Translations under genes and position numbers: made by a program
The notes under the pieces: model-generated
The model's database searches: none
What the model was told of the DNA's origin: nothing
Seen by the model: only the letters and a program-made list of their open reading frames with translations
In this document: positions 10,756 through 22,315 of the stretch, one piece after another
Position numbering within the stretch: position 1 is the stretch's first letter
Layout of the letters: every line of letters begins with the position of its first letter
From: Euphorbia lathyris
Taxonomy: Eukaryota; Streptophyta; Magnoliopsida; Malpighiales; Euphorbiaceae
Reading direction: 5' to 3'
Assembly: GCF_963576675.1 (NCBI RefSeq)
Contig: NC_088913.1
Coordinates: forward strand, 17,001,001 to 17,065,000
DNA: 64,000 nucleotides

Positions 10756-12282
10756 CTAATTCTTGCTTTTCTGAATTTCATCAATGAGAGCATTAAGAGC
10801 ACAATAAGATGATCCACCTTCTTCAACAGCCTTCTTAGCCATTTCTCCAAGTTCTTTCACTTTCTTCCTCATTGCATCAGCTTCTTCACCTTCCATTATC
10901 TTATTCACCGCCATTTTCACTGTCTCACTCTTGATGCTATCTCCTCCAATCTTACTCCATTGTTCAACACCAACAGATACACCAATCTTCAGAATTTCAG
11001 TCAACAATTTCTCATTGTAAAATTGCTCAGCACCAAAAGGCCAAGTCACCATTGGTAATCCAGCAGATATTGCTTCCAGTGTAGAATTCCATCCGCAATG
11101 ACTCACAAATCCTCCAACTGCTTCATGTTCGAGTATAGCAATTTGCGGTGCCCATCCCCGAATTATCAGTCCTTTTCCTTGTGTTCTCTCTTCAAATCCC
11201 TCAGGCAACCAGTCTTTTTCATGTGATTCTCTTATCACCGACCAGACAAAGTCCTTCCCGGAGGATTCCAGTCCGATTGCAATCTCCTTCATCTGATCTG
11301 CACTCAAATAAGATAATGTACCAAAGGATAAATAAACAACAGAATTCGGTTTCTTCGAGTTCAGCCATTTCCTCAAGCATTCATGTTCGTGGATCGATTT
11401 CTCTTCAGCATCTCTGTTGCAGAGTGAAACCGGACCGATAATCCAAGCTCTCCTTCCTAAAAAGTTTCTGTAATGATCAGCATAAACAGGTTCGAGCTCG
11501 TAAAAGCTATTCACGATTACTCCGAAACTCGTCAGTTCTGCTTTTCTACATCCTCTAAGTATTTTCGCGAACTGGCTTTCAGGATGATGAGCCGGTAATT
11601 GCTTACCGGTTATCGTTATTTCATCAGGAAGATCAGGGATGGTAAACGGCTTCGGATCGGTGTTAACATTAGGACGCTTACCGTAAATGTTCTGCTGAAC
11701 AGAAATCGCAGCACACATGGCAAACAAACCATTTCCATGGAAAACAACCCTTGGAATCCCGAATTTGGAAGCGGAATCAGTAGCCCAGGGAAAAAACTGA
11801 TCGGCGACGACAAGATCTGGACGGAGTTGTTCGAGAAGCTTCTCCAGAGGATTTTGAAACAAGGACATAGCGAAGTTAAATTTGTCGAAAACGCCCCATC
11901 CTAACTGTGCAAAATGAAGCATTGTACAAAAGTTCAATTTCAGGTTGATCGAAAGATGAAAAGAAAAAAATCAATAAGAAAAGATAATACGTACCTGCAA
12001 CACTAACTTCCTCTCAAGGATGAGATCGAGATGCTCGCAGCCTTCTGGTAATCCGGCCTCAGCAGTCGGAAATTGAAGCAATTGAATATCAATTTCAGTT
12101 TGAAATTGAGATTTCTGGATTTTCCGGGAAACAAAAGGCTGATTGTGAGGAGTGGTAACAATGGTGGTTTTGAGGTTTCTTGAAGCAAAAAGCATAGCAA
12201 TGTCTATCATAGGAATCATGTGGCCATGAGCCATGTATGGGAACAAGAGAACATGGAGCTGAGGAGCTGATTGAGTAGTCAT
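10756..12282 (-). CDS. UGT73-type UDP-glycosyltransferase, copy A
   Basis: Exon 1 is 12282-11995 and exon 2 is 11904-10756, separated by a 90-bp intron (TTGCAG/GTACGT donor, TTTGCACAG acceptor, phase 0). The product is 478 residues, the usual length. The GT-B N-terminal acceptor half carries MAHGHMIPMIDIA near residue 17 with the likely catalytic His (19 or 21) and VVAD with the partner Asp near 131. The C-terminal donor half has a complete 44-residue PSPG box at about 347-390, WAPQIAILEHEAVGG to WPFGAEQ, ending in Gln as in glucose users. Enzymes of this group transfer glucose from UDP-glucose to phenolic or terpenoid acceptors in the cytosol; the substrate cannot be read here. It is nearest by motif to scopoletin/flavonoid UGT73s. 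The first Met is fixed by a TATA box about 50 bp upstream. All frames are open, so it is probably functional. Confidence 0.92.
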
Positions 12283-12328
12283 TATTGAATCTGAAATCTG
12301 AATAAAAGAAAGCTGGAACAACTGCAGA

Positions 12329-12462
12329 TTTATAAAGGATAATTATTTCGTATGCATCAAGAATAAGAAGAAGACAAAGTTTATGTGGGAATGTAAAATT
12401 ACAACTTTCTCTCCACGCATGCACTTTTTGATCCGTACACATTTGACGTTATCCGAGTACGG
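12329..12462 (-). promoter_or_regulatory. Promoter of UGT A: TATA box and conserved block
   Basis: On the gene strand TTTATAAATC (about 12338-12329) lies 45-50 bp before the ATG. Upstream, 12462-12389 is a block shared almost base for base with copies B, C and D. It contains CCGTACTCGGATAACGTCAA, whose complement includes TTTGACGTTA. That piece has both a TGACG (as-1/TGA factor) core and a TTGAC W-box core. Conservation across paralogs is seen directly; stress or salicylate control is inference from these known motifs. Confidence 0.55.
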
Positions 12463-12549
12463 ACTGTTTGTAGTGTAGGGCAACAAATTCTATCGTACTC
12501 ATAGCAATGAGCAATATAATTTAGGATTTATTTGACATTTAATTTTATT

Positions 12550-13147
12550 TATTAATTTGGGTTAAGGTGCAAAAATACCCCTAACGTTTGGAGCTATGAC
12601 CAATTTTACCCCTAACGTCTAAAATAATGCAATTTTACCCATAATGTTGGAAGTCATGAGCAATTTTACCCCTAACGTTGATAAATTGGTTCAATTTGAA
12701 AAATAACTGATCAAACTGTGTTATCGGTCATGAATTATCTCATTTACACTTCATATGTGTGTCATTTTATCAGTAACAAATCGCAAGCATATGTTGGGAT
12801 GTGAAAAAAATAAATAAATATATTGTCTTTTTGTACGAACTAAACAAAAAAAATTCAAAAAATTCACCGAATTTATAAATATTAATCTCCAGCTCTATTA
12901 TTAAATTATAAAAAATATGAAATCCTTTTTTTAAACGATTTGTTATACAATTGGTGTAGAATAAGAAACAAGAATATCTGTGTTTTATAATAGTGTCTGA
13001 AATTGATCTAATTTATCAACGTTAGGGGTAAACTTGATCCTGGCTTCCAACATTAGGGGTAATATTGCACCATTTTAGACGTTAGGGGTAAAATTGCTCA
13101 TGACCCAAAACGTTAGGGGTATTTTTACACCTTACCCCTATTAATTT
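12550..13147. mobile_element. MULE-type MITE, 580 bp, perfect 9-bp TSD
   Basis: The element 12559-13138 has inverted ends (TTAAGGTGCAAAAATACCCC against GGGGTATTTTTACACCTTA) and repeated inner taccccta-acg motifs. It is flanked by tattaattt at 12550-12558 and 13139-13147. Related interior sequence is found at about 13800-14310, 19115-19450 and 51185-51725, inside other repeats. Confidence 0.85.
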
Positions 13148-13558
13148 TGTAATTAAGGTTAAGATTAAAGGGGTGTTTGGTTACCTACTTTTTACCTCAT
13201 GTTTGCATTTTCATTTAAAAAGGCAGAGTTCTAGGTATTTGGTTAGACAAATGTTCTTTGTCTTTTACAGCTGAAAACTGTTTTTTTTAATAAAAGCATA
13301 AAGTCTCTGTTTTTGGAAAAGCAGTTTTTCAAAAGGCAAACCGAAACAGCAAACATCAAACAGAAACATCAACTAACAAGTAAGAACAACAAATAACAAA
13401 TAGTCCAACCAGCTTGAATATTACTATCAAAGAAAATTCAAGTTCAACTTCGAAAGAATTTCAATGAAATAATTTATTATTACTATAAGGAATTGAGGTA
13501 TTGAATTAATTTCAACTATTTAAGTGGAAACTTGTTTAAGTGATCTAATGGTCAGTCT

Positions 13559-14355
13559 TTAGGGCCTGTTTGGTTCAGCTGTTAGCTAATAGTTGTTGTG
13601 GTTGCTGTTAGCTGTTTGCAGTTGCAGTAAGCTGTTAGATGTTGATGTTAGTTGTTTGTTATTAACTGTTTAATTACTAGTCTTTGGTAAAATTATATTG
13701 AGCTATTGCTGTTCGGATTTAAAATGTCTAAAATGGACATGTTTTAAATTAATCAACGATGAAATTATAAAAGGAAAAATGTGAAAAAATGTCCATAACT
13801 TTAACAACTAGGAATAATTTTACTCTTTAACGTCTAAAATTATACAATTTCATAACGCTGACAGCTAAGAGCAATTTTACCCCATAACATTTGCAAGTTG
13901 GGTCGATTTTATATATTATTAGAATATATAGATATTTGATTTTATATTCTACACCAATTGCACATACTAGTAGTTCTAAAAAAGAGATGTCATATTTTTT
14001 TGTGATTTAATAATAAAATTGATATTTATAAATTCGACGAAATAGTTGAATTTTTTTGGTCAACTCGTACAAAAGACAATATATTTTTTTTTCTTAAAAA
14101 AAAATTCACGTCTAATTATATGTTTGTGATCTCTTACTAACGATGATAAAATGGTAAAATGGTGCACATGTGAAATGTAGATGACAATATTCATGATCAA
14201 AAAGACAATTTAATAAATTATTTCTCAAATTGACTCAACTTGTCAATGTAAGAGATAAAATTCCTTTTGGCTGCCAACATTAGGAGTATAATTGCACCAT
14301 TGTATCATGACTAAGATTGATTTCTTATCGATGAGTACTTCAGCTTGAAGGGGGG
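13559..14355 (+). repeat. Dispersed repeat (ctgtttggttcagctg family), copy 1
   Basis: It starts gggcctgtttggttcagc, with runs of gttagctgtt and then gttcggatttaaaatgtc. The same unit begins at 18917 and 20322 and in reverse orientation ends at 51909. The ends resemble hAT-type non-autonomous elements. This copy also carries taccccta-type MITE sequence and is cut at its right side by the LINE at 14375. Confidence 0.55.
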
Positions 14356-16089
14356 TAACACTTTTAGTTTTTCTTTTTTTTTGGTAGGAATAAGAAAAAT
14401 AAAAAACAAACAAAGCAAAACCTAACTCGGAATTAGTCTGGAAAAGCTAACTCCCACCACATCCTCCAGAAGGATTGAGGAGAGAAAGGCCGGAGGAACA
14501 GGATAATTAGTGACTCCCCAACTTCCTTCATGACCTGCAGCCGCCAGACGATCCGCCACCCTGTTCTGCTCTCTAAAGATATGACAGAAAGTGATAGAAG
14601 CAAAGGAATGGCAGAGCCTCTTGATCCCTTTAATAATATTTTTGCCTTTCATCCCAATAGCTAAATTGCTGGAAATTAACCTGATAGCTTCATGATTATC
14701 AGATTCAACACTCAGATTAACAATCCCCATATTGCTGGCCAGTGCAAGACCAGAATAAATACCCCACAACTCGGCTAAGAAGGAGGACCCTATGCTAAGA
14801 TTATGCGAGAACCCAGAAATCCAAGCACCCCCATCATCTCTCAAGACTCCACTAGCAGCAATCTTACCATTAGTAAGACAAGATCCATCCGTGTTGAGCT
14901 TTATCACCTCTTCTTGAGGTCTTCTCCAGCAAAGAAAGTGAAGAGACTTCCTCTGAATATAACGATCAAAAGAATCTTCCAAAAAACTATTAACAACCTG
15001 GTAGACCTTTTTAGCAAAAAAGTCCACCAAGTCAGGGATATTAATAGAAACTGATTCAAAAATCTCCTTATTCCTCCAATCCCAGATTTGGTGACAGACA
15101 ATTGAAAAGAAGATTTCTCCATGGTCAAGATTAGAAAGCAATTTCCCACTGACCCCATCCTCAAACCAATCCAGATTAGAATAAGAGAAGAACATATCAA
15201 TCATATTACTGGGGAGAATTTTACTCCAAATACCTTTACTTCTCTCACAGTCCCTCAGAGCATGACAAATAGTTTCTTCATGCCCTCTACATCTGCTACA
15301 ATCTCCTGACTCCACCAAATGGCGTCTTTTCCTATCTGAATTAGTAAGAAGCCTGTTCTTGATCCCAAGCCATAAGAAACTTCTAACTCTGTACGGAACT
15401 TTTAAAGACCAAATCAACTTCCAAATAGCAGAATGAGGCTCCTCATCACCGTTGCTAAAAGCTTCAAAGGCTGACTTACAAGTATAAGCACCGCTGTTTG
15501 TAGAAGACCAACAAAAATTATCCATATCCTCATCCATGTTACTAATTTTAACTCCTCTAATTCTAAGGAGAGTCTCCAAGCTAAAGAAAGCCTCAAATTT
15601 AGGCCAAATCCAATCACCTTCTGAATCAACCACATCCGCAATCTTCCAGTTGTAAAAACTAACAGGCGGAAGAGAGTTACAAACCTCTAACAGAGGCTTG
15701 TCACCAATCCACTTATCATGCCAAAAGCTGATCGTCTTACCATTTCCCACATCCCAACCGATCCCAGTACAAAATTCTGAGAAAATAGAACTCAGGCCTT
15801 TTCAGAGGAAGGAACAACTAACCACTCTATCTTTGGGCCCTCCAAAAATCTTATCTTTTCTATATTTTCCACCGAGTAAGCGAACCCAAAGCGCCGAAGG
15901 ATTTTACCACATTCTCCAAAGAAGCTTCATCAAAAGAACCTTATTATTATCTTTAGCCTGTCTAATCCCTAGACCCCCTCTATCTATAGGCTTACAAACC
16001 TCCTTCCACGGGACCAGATGAATCTTCTTACTATCCCCAGAATTCCCCCACAGAAAACGGCGGTTAATTTTAACACTTTTAGTTTTTCT
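14356..16089 (-). mobile_element. 5'-truncated LINE with 19-bp TSD
   Basis: The insertion 14375-16070 is flanked by a perfect 19-bp duplication, taacacttttagtttttct, at 14356-14374 and 16071-16089. The minus-strand 3' end carries a short A tail. The coding part starts inside the reverse transcriptase C-terminal region (WKEVCKPIDRGGLGIRQAK). A 442-residue frame (15750-14422) follows, with a zf-RVT zinc knuckle (CSRCRGHEETICHALRDC) and a plant-type RNase H domain (NTDGSC, AELWGI, ESDNHEAI, NRVADRLAAAGH). Frames break between 15904 and 15750, so it is dead on arrival. The same C-terminal peptide recurs in three other LINE tails in this window. Confidence 0.92.
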
Positions 16090-16190
16090 GATTGTATAAA
16101 TACCCATCTTTCTTCCATTAATAAAGTAATTCAGTTTTATGATATTTTACTCTCTTAAATCTCCTTATCTCTCTAACAATAAACGATGCC

Positions 16191-16335
16191 TTCTATGGTT
16201 ACTTTGTTTTTGACAAAGCAAAACGTATTTTGTTTTTTCACCATTAGATGATGGTGGACTTTAACAAAGTAAATTCATCCAATGATAGTAAAAACAAAGT
16301 AAGACTTACTTCGTAAAAACAAAATAACTATAGCC
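16191..16335. mobile_element. Small foldback MITE, copy 2
   Basis: Same family as 10233-10371: tatggttactttgttttt at the left and its complement with aacaaaataactata at the right, around ccattagatgatggtgg. Confidence 0.55.
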
Positions 16336-16623
16336 TAATCCTAAACTTAAATTAGCCTAATCCTAAACTTAAATTGCATTTATATAACTATTTTACTGAT
16401 AAAAACTGCTGATAATTCATTAAACTAAACTGATAAAAGCCATAACCTCTAACCTGAACTAAATAAATATCATAAACTTAAACTTCAATTGCATTATAAT
16501 TATAATAAAAAGTACCACTTGATATAAAACAAGAACTGCTTTATTTAATAATAAAAACTACTGATAAAAGTCATCAAGAACTCTAAACTGAAATAACTAA
16601 CCAAATTTCATAATTAAAACCTA
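16336..16623. other. 3' flank of UGT B
   Basis: AT-rich downstream flank resembling those of the other UGT copies (aaaaagtaccacttgata, aacaagaact). It contains a short direct repeat ttagcctaatcctaaactta. No gene is seen. Confidence 0.4.
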
Positions 16624-18051
16624 CTAATTCTTGCTTTTCTGAACTTCATCAATGAGAGCATTCAGAGCAGAATAAGATGATCCACCTTCTTTAACAGCCT
16701 TCTTAGCCATTTCTCCAAGTTCCTTCACTTTCTTCCTCATTTTTTCAGCTTCTTCACCTTCCATTATCTTATTCACCGCCATTTTCACAGTCTCACTCTT
16801 GATGCTATCTCCTCCCATCTTTGTCCATTCTTCAACACCAACGGATACACCAATTTTCAGAATTTCAGTCAACAATTTCTCATTGTAAAATTGTTCAGCA
16901 CCAAAGGGCCAAGTCACAATTGGCAATCCAGCAGCTATTGCTTCCAATGTCGAATTCCACCCGCAATGACTCACAAATCCTCCAACTGCTTCATGTTCAA
17001 GTATCGCAACTTGCGGTACCCATCCTCGAATTATCAGTCCTTTTCCTTCCATTCTCTCTTCAAATCCCGCAGGCAACCAATCTTTTTCATGATCTGATTC
17101 TCTTATCACCGACCAGATAAAGTCCTTCCCGGAGGATTCGAGTCCGATTGCAATCTCCTTCATCTGATCTGCACTCAAATAAGATAATGTACCAAATGAT
17201 AAATAAACAACAGAATTCGGTTTCTTTGAATTCAGCCATTTCAAGGATTCATGTTCATCCTCTGATTTCTCTTCAACATCTCTGTTGCAAAGTGAAACCG
17301 GACCGATACTCCAAGCTCTCCTTTCTAAAAAGTTTCTGTAATGATCAGCATAAGCCGGTTCAAGCTCGTAAAAGCTATTCACGATTACTCCGAAACTCCT
17401 CCGTTCTACTTCTCTGCATGCTATAAATAGTTTCACAGTCTCGCTTTCACCACGATTAGCTGGCAATTGCTTCCCGGTGATCGTTATTTCATCGGGAAGA
17501 TCAGGGATGACAAACGGCGTCGGATCTGAGTCAACATTCAGATGCTTCGCGTAAATGTTCTGCTCAACAGAAATAGCAGCACACATAGCAAAAAAACCAT
17601 TACCATGGAAAACAACCCTTGGAATACCGAATTTGGAAGCGGAATCAGTAGCCCAATGAAAGAAATGATCGGCGACTACAAGATCTGGACGGAGTTTTTC
17701 CAGAAGCTTCTCCAAAGGATGTTTAAAAAAGGTCGTAGCGAAGTTGAATCTGTCGAAAATCTCCCAGCTGGCTAACTTTTTCTCAAGGATGAAATCGAGA
17801 TGCTCGCAGCCTTCCGGTAATCCGGACTCGGCCGTCGGAAATTGAAGCAATTGAATATCAATTTGAGTTTGAAATTTGGAATTCTTGATTTGCCGGGAAA
17901 CAAGAGGCTGATTGAGAGGAGTGGTAACAATGGTGGTTTTGAGGTTTCTTGAAGCAAAAAGCAAAGCAATGTCTATCATAGGAATCATGTGGCCATGAGC
18001 CATGTATGGGAACAAGAGAACATGGAGTTTAGGAGCTGATTGATTATCCAT
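16624..18051 (-). CDS. UGT73-type UDP-glycosyltransferase, copy B (intronless)
   Basis: A single open frame of 475 residues starting MDNQSAPKLHVLLFPYMAHG. The likely catalytic His is in the AHGH motif (residues 19-21), with Asp128 in VVAD. A complete PSPG box spans residues 344-387, WVPQVAILEHEAVGG to WPFGAEQ, with the terminal Gln typical of UDP-glucose use. Position 2 of the box is Val where copies A and D have Ala. It lacks the intron of A, C and D; its sequence ILEKKLASWEIFDRF is three residues shorter there than A. Promoter block and TATA box match those of copy A. It probably glucosylates a small phenolic or terpenoid acceptor in the cytosol; the acceptor is unknown. Confidence 0.93.
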   Translation of the reverse strand: MDNQSAPKLHVLLFPYMAHGHMIPMIDIALLFASRNLKTTIVTTPLNQPLVSRQIKNSKFQTQIDIQLLQFPTAESGLPEGCEHLDFILEKKLASWEIFDRFNFATTFFKHPLEKLLEKLRPDLVVADHFFHWATDSASKFGIPRVVFHGNGFFAMCAAISVEQNIYAKHLNVDSDPTPFVIPDLPDEITITGKQLPANRGESETVKLFIACREVERRSFGVIVNSFYELEPAYADHYRNFLERRAWSIGPVSLCNRDVEEKSEDEHESLKWLNSKKPNSVVYLSFGTLSYLSADQMKEIAIGLESSGKDFIWSVIRESDHEKDWLPAGFEERMEGKGLIIRGWVPQVAILEHEAVGGFVSHCGWNSTLEAIAAGLPIVTWPFGAEQFYNEKLLTEILKIGVSVGVEEWTKMGGDSIKSETVKMAVNKIMEGEEAEKMRKKVKELGEMAKKAVKEGGSSYSALNALIDEVQKSKN

Positions 18052-18097
18052 GGTTGAATCTGAAATCTGAATAGAAAGAAAGCTGGAACAACTGCAG

Positions 18098-18202
18098 ATT
18101 TATAAAGTGAAGAAGAGAAAGTTTCTATGGGAATGTAAAATTACAACTTTGTCTCCAAGCAGCACACTTGATCCGTACATATTTGACGTTATCCGAGTAC
18201 GG
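18098..18202 (-). promoter_or_regulatory. Promoter of UGT B: TATA box and conserved block
   Basis: TTTATAAATC sits at about 18107-18099, some 50 bp before the ATG. The conserved upstream block is 18202-18131, including the complement of TTTGACGTTATCCGAGTACG. It matches copy A except for a small difference at the CTCCACGC stretch. Confidence 0.5.
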
Positions 18203-18916
18203 ATGATATTGTGATTTAGTTACAACTTCCTCTCCACGCACAGCAATATATCCCACTCATATTTTAGGATTTACATTAGATTTAATTATTTTTAAAATTT
18301 AGCAATTTCTTTTATTATTATTTTTATAATATTTTAATTTTGATATTCCAGGATTTTCAGAGGAAAAGAAATATTTTTTGATGATAGACAATATCATAAT
18401 AATAATAGGTTCAATTTTTTAATAAAATATTTTGTTTATTTTTTATTGGAATATATTTGAAACATTTAATAATGTGTGTTAAGTAAAAAAAAATTTAAAA
18501 ACATTTAGTAAAATTAAAATTCTAAATTTCATTATTTTTTATCTAAAATAGTATATATATAAATAAAACATATCCAAAATTTATTTTTGCCAAATCGTTA
18601 TGTGGCTGCGCAGAATATAAATTTTCAGTGTAAAAATAGATTTTAGATATCAAATGTAAACGTGATAAAGTTCTGAGTATAAAAAATATATTATACTTTC
18701 AGTGTTGATTTATCATGAAGTATACAACTTAAGATGTTGGTCCATATTCCACAAAAATTAAGCTGTATACACACAATTTGTCGAATCACAATTCATTAGG
18801 TATATGAAACACACTAGTTGATGGAGAAATTTTACAGTACTCTATGAGTAATATTTTCGAACAATGACAATTATTTTGAATCCTACTACATGGACATGAT
18901 TGGTGGAAAAAACTAT

Positions 18917-19800
18917 GAGCCTGTTTGGTTCAGCTGTTAGCTGTTAGCTGTTGCGGTTGCTGTTAGCTGTTAGCTGTTTGTTATTAGCTGTTTAATTACT
19001 AGTGTTTGGTAAAATTATATTGAACTGTTGCTGTTCGGATTTAAAATGTCTAAAATGTACATGTTTTAAATTAATCAATGATGAAATTATGAAAGGATGA
19101 AATTATGAAAGGAAAAATGTGAAAAAATGCACATAACGTTTACAAACTAGAAATAATTTTACTCTTAATGTCTAAAATGGTGCGATTTTACCCATAACGC
19201 TGGCAGTTAAGAGCAATTTTACATCTAACATTGGTAAGTTGAGTCTATTTCAGATATTATTAGAAAACATAGATATTTTATTTCTTATTATACACCAATT
19301 GCACATACGAGTAATTCTAAAAAAGATATTTCATATTTTTTTTTGTGATTTAATAATAAAATTGAAAATTAATATTTATAAATTCGATGAAATATGAGAA
19401 TTTTTTTGTCCAACTTGTACAAAAGACAATATTGGGGTTTTACACCTTATCCTATTATAAAATAAAACATGTGTTACACAAATTAATAAAAAATAATCTA
19501 TATGAAAAATAAAAAATTTATTTAGCGCAACAAAATCTTGTTTCTCAGTAATTATGAGAAATATAAATAATGTTAAAGAATAAATATATTTTGTGTAAAT
19601 AGGAAGAATAATTCTGTCAATAACAACTAACTGCAAACTATTTATGAAAAGCTCCAAATAGGAGCTTTTCATGAAACGCTCCAAAACGCTGCAGTTTCCA
19701 GAGAAAATGATAAACACTGTGGTTATATAAACCTAACCAAACGCTATATTTCCTGCGGTTTGGAGTGAAACGCTCCGAAAAGCTGAAACAAACACCCTCT
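18917..19800 (+). repeat. Dispersed repeat (ctgtttggttcagctg family), copy 2
   Basis: It runs from gagcctgtttggttcagc to gctgaaacaaacaccctct, giving imperfect inverted ends. It contains an inner fragment of the 12559 MITE family and inverted cgttttggagcg-type sequence near the right end. An inverted, fuller copy lies at 50835-51909. There is no coding capacity. Confidence 0.55.
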
Positions 19801-19844
19801 ATATATACATGTATCGTGATTCATTTGTCGGGAGTATTAGGCTC

Positions 19845-20147
19845 TGTTCTTTTTTACTGAAAAAAACCCGAACTGAAGTGAACTTAATGCTACTAAACTG
19901 AATTGAAGTGAACTGAATTATACTGAAACTGATATAATAATATAATCCTTTAAAATAGCAATAATTAAAATAAAAAGCTTATAAAAATAATAATGGTTGT
20001 AACAATAATAGTAATAATTAATAATTATAATTATAATAAATAATGATAAATTACTGAACTAAACTGATATGAGTTGAACTGAATTAAACTGAATGCTACT
20101 TAATTGAACTGAACTTATTCATACTGAAATTAAGTAACAAAGAATAT
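19845..20147. repeat. MITE-like repeat rich in CTGAACTGAA motifs
   Basis: The left end ggctctgttcttttttactg and right end actgaaattaagtaacaaag are imperfect inverted repeats. The body has many aactgaa/gaactga units. Related sequence lies at about 50785-50830 and 53340-53438. Confidence 0.5.
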
Positions 20148-20321
20148 GATATTACTTTAGAAAAACCCTAAAATTTTCCCTAGTTAATGAGGATTTTATT
20201 ATGGGAAAATTTACATATAAATTCACTTTTAAAAAAATATCTACAAGATTGAACATTAGAAAACTCCATCATTGTTTCAATACTTAACGTTTTCTCTCTC
20301 AAGCATTTATTAACTTAGGGT

Positions 20322-20977
20322 CTGTTTGGTTCAGCTGTTAGCTAATAATTGTTCCGGTTACTGTTAGTTGTTTGCAGTTACAGTAAGATGTTACTATTAG
20401 CTGTTTAATTATTAGTGATTGGTAAAATTATATTGAACTGTTGCTATTCGGATTTAAAATGCCTAATATGGACATGTTTTAAATTAAGGGTTAATTTCAG
20501 ATATAACCCCTGTGGTTTCAAGTTTTGGTAAATAAATACCTATCGTTTGATTTCGAGCAAATAAATACATGTGGTATGCTCCGTTTTTCAAAAACGCGGA
20601 AACAGAGAAGACACCATTTATATGTTGACATGGTCGGGGGTAACTTAGTGAATAAGAGTTAATTTCAAATAAATTGTTGTGGTTTGCGTGTTTTTACAAA
20701 TAGGTACCTGTGGTTTGGATATTTTTACAAATAGGTACATGTGATTTGGATATTTTTGGGGTTTGGATATTTTTGCAAATAGGTACCCGTGGTATAAGAA
20801 ACCATAAATAAACGCTTAATTTAGGCAAATATTGTCCAAAAAAACCGAAGCTTAATAACTTTGGTAATTCCATACTAAGCGTAGTCGGATTTGAAGAACC
20901 TCTACCTTGATTTCTGGACAATAGTTTGGAATTGCCAAAGTTATTAAGCTTCAATTTTTGGACAATATTTGCCTAAA
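20322..20977. repeat. Fragmented repeats: tandem and foldback pieces
   Basis: 20322-20480 is a fragment of the ctgtttggttcagctg family. At about 20690-20800 a unit tttggatatttttacaaatagg-type repeat is present in three tandem versions. At 20818-20977 a foldback has aggcaaatattgtccaaa at one end and its complement at the other, with agcttaataactttggtaat in both arms. Confidence 0.5.
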
Positions 20978-21119
20978 CGCGTTCTCTAAAAAATATGGAT
21001 TTTTTGAACTCTATGTTGCACATAAACTGATACGTGTACGAAATGCATAAAGGGGTACGAAATGCGAAAAGACTAGTGACGAAAAGTTTTCGTGCAACAT
21101 AGGAAGTCAGTTTAGCCGT

Positions 21120-22315
21120 AGACCTGACAATTATCGGGTTCGAGTCGTGTTCATGTCGTGTCTTTTCAGGTTCGTGTCAAAAAGAGAAAACCCAAACCCA
21201 ACCCAAAAACTTTCGTGTCACAATTGTTTTAACCTGTTTGGATTAGTGTCGATTCTGTTTCATGTTTTCGGGTTACATGTAATTTTGTTATACATATATA
21301 TTAATGATAACTAGTAAAAATATAAGAAGATATGATACTATTTTTAAATATTTTGTGTCGTTTTTAAATTAGTATGTTAACAATAACCATTGAAAAGTTG
21401 GTTAATATCATGTCAGAGGGTCATGTAATGTGTTTATAACAATTTAGGAGGTTCGAATTAATATTTGTAAGTAATAGTTATAATTTTATTATCTTTATTA
21501 ATAAAATGACATAAAAAACACGAGAAAATATAACAATAATTTTCAATATTCGTGTCATTTCGTGTCGTTTTCGGATTCAAACGTCAACCCTAATCCAACT
21601 CAAAAATTTACATGGCAGTTTCGTGTCAACCCAAAAATGACACATTACCTGTTAAACTAAACCAAACGCTAAAATTGCATGTTGATTTCATGTCGTGTAA
21701 TGGAGTTGTACGTACTTTTGCCATCTCTAGTTAGTCTCTAGAAATCCTTGAACTTCTTTAAACGATGTTTTGAAAGAACGACTAAATTGCAATTAAATTA
21801 TGTTACTGAAAGAAGTAGAGACATTGACAATATTCCCACTAACAAGAATCGATGGACTAATGAATAATTCCTACAAAGTTTCATTTATCAGACAAAAAAA
21901 AAAACCTTAGTTTTTATAATTTAAAACGAAACCGAAAATTATCAAAGCTACGTTCGGAAAAGGTTGGATTTAAGAGAAGGAAGAGAAAATAACTCCACAC
22001 TTATATGCATTGAAGGAACCCTGAACTTGAATATGTACTAAAGTGAAGATAGCATCTTTAAGATTCCGAAAACACGTTAGTTTTGGAGATTTCAGAAAAG
22101 GGTAAGAAAATGAAGAGGTCTGATTCATTTTCTTAGTGTTTGTTTTATCAATTCAATCATTCTTTTTCGTCTCGTTTTCACTAATTTGAACATCATCTCC
22201 TTATAAAATTTCATTTGTTTTTGATTTTTTTTGTTCCATATATTTATTTAGTTTCATCTTTTTAATCTTTGAATTAATTTCACTTTTGATCCTTATAGTT
22301 ATATATTATTTATTA
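21120..22315. other. Repeat remnant and non-coding sequence
   Basis: 21120-21725 is rich in gtgtcgtgtt/acacgaaa motifs and resembles the smaller element at 49738-49905; it may be a hAT-type non-autonomous element bordered by gacctgacaatta and ttttgccatctct. From 21725 to 22315 I see nothing. Confidence 0.4.

Noticed and set aside
11148..11904. Plus-strand frames across the UGT genes (also at 16821-17775, 35745-36789 and 47877-48898)
   Set aside because: They recur at the same relative place in each paralog only because the minus-strand coding sequence is conserved. They have no domain or start context of their own.
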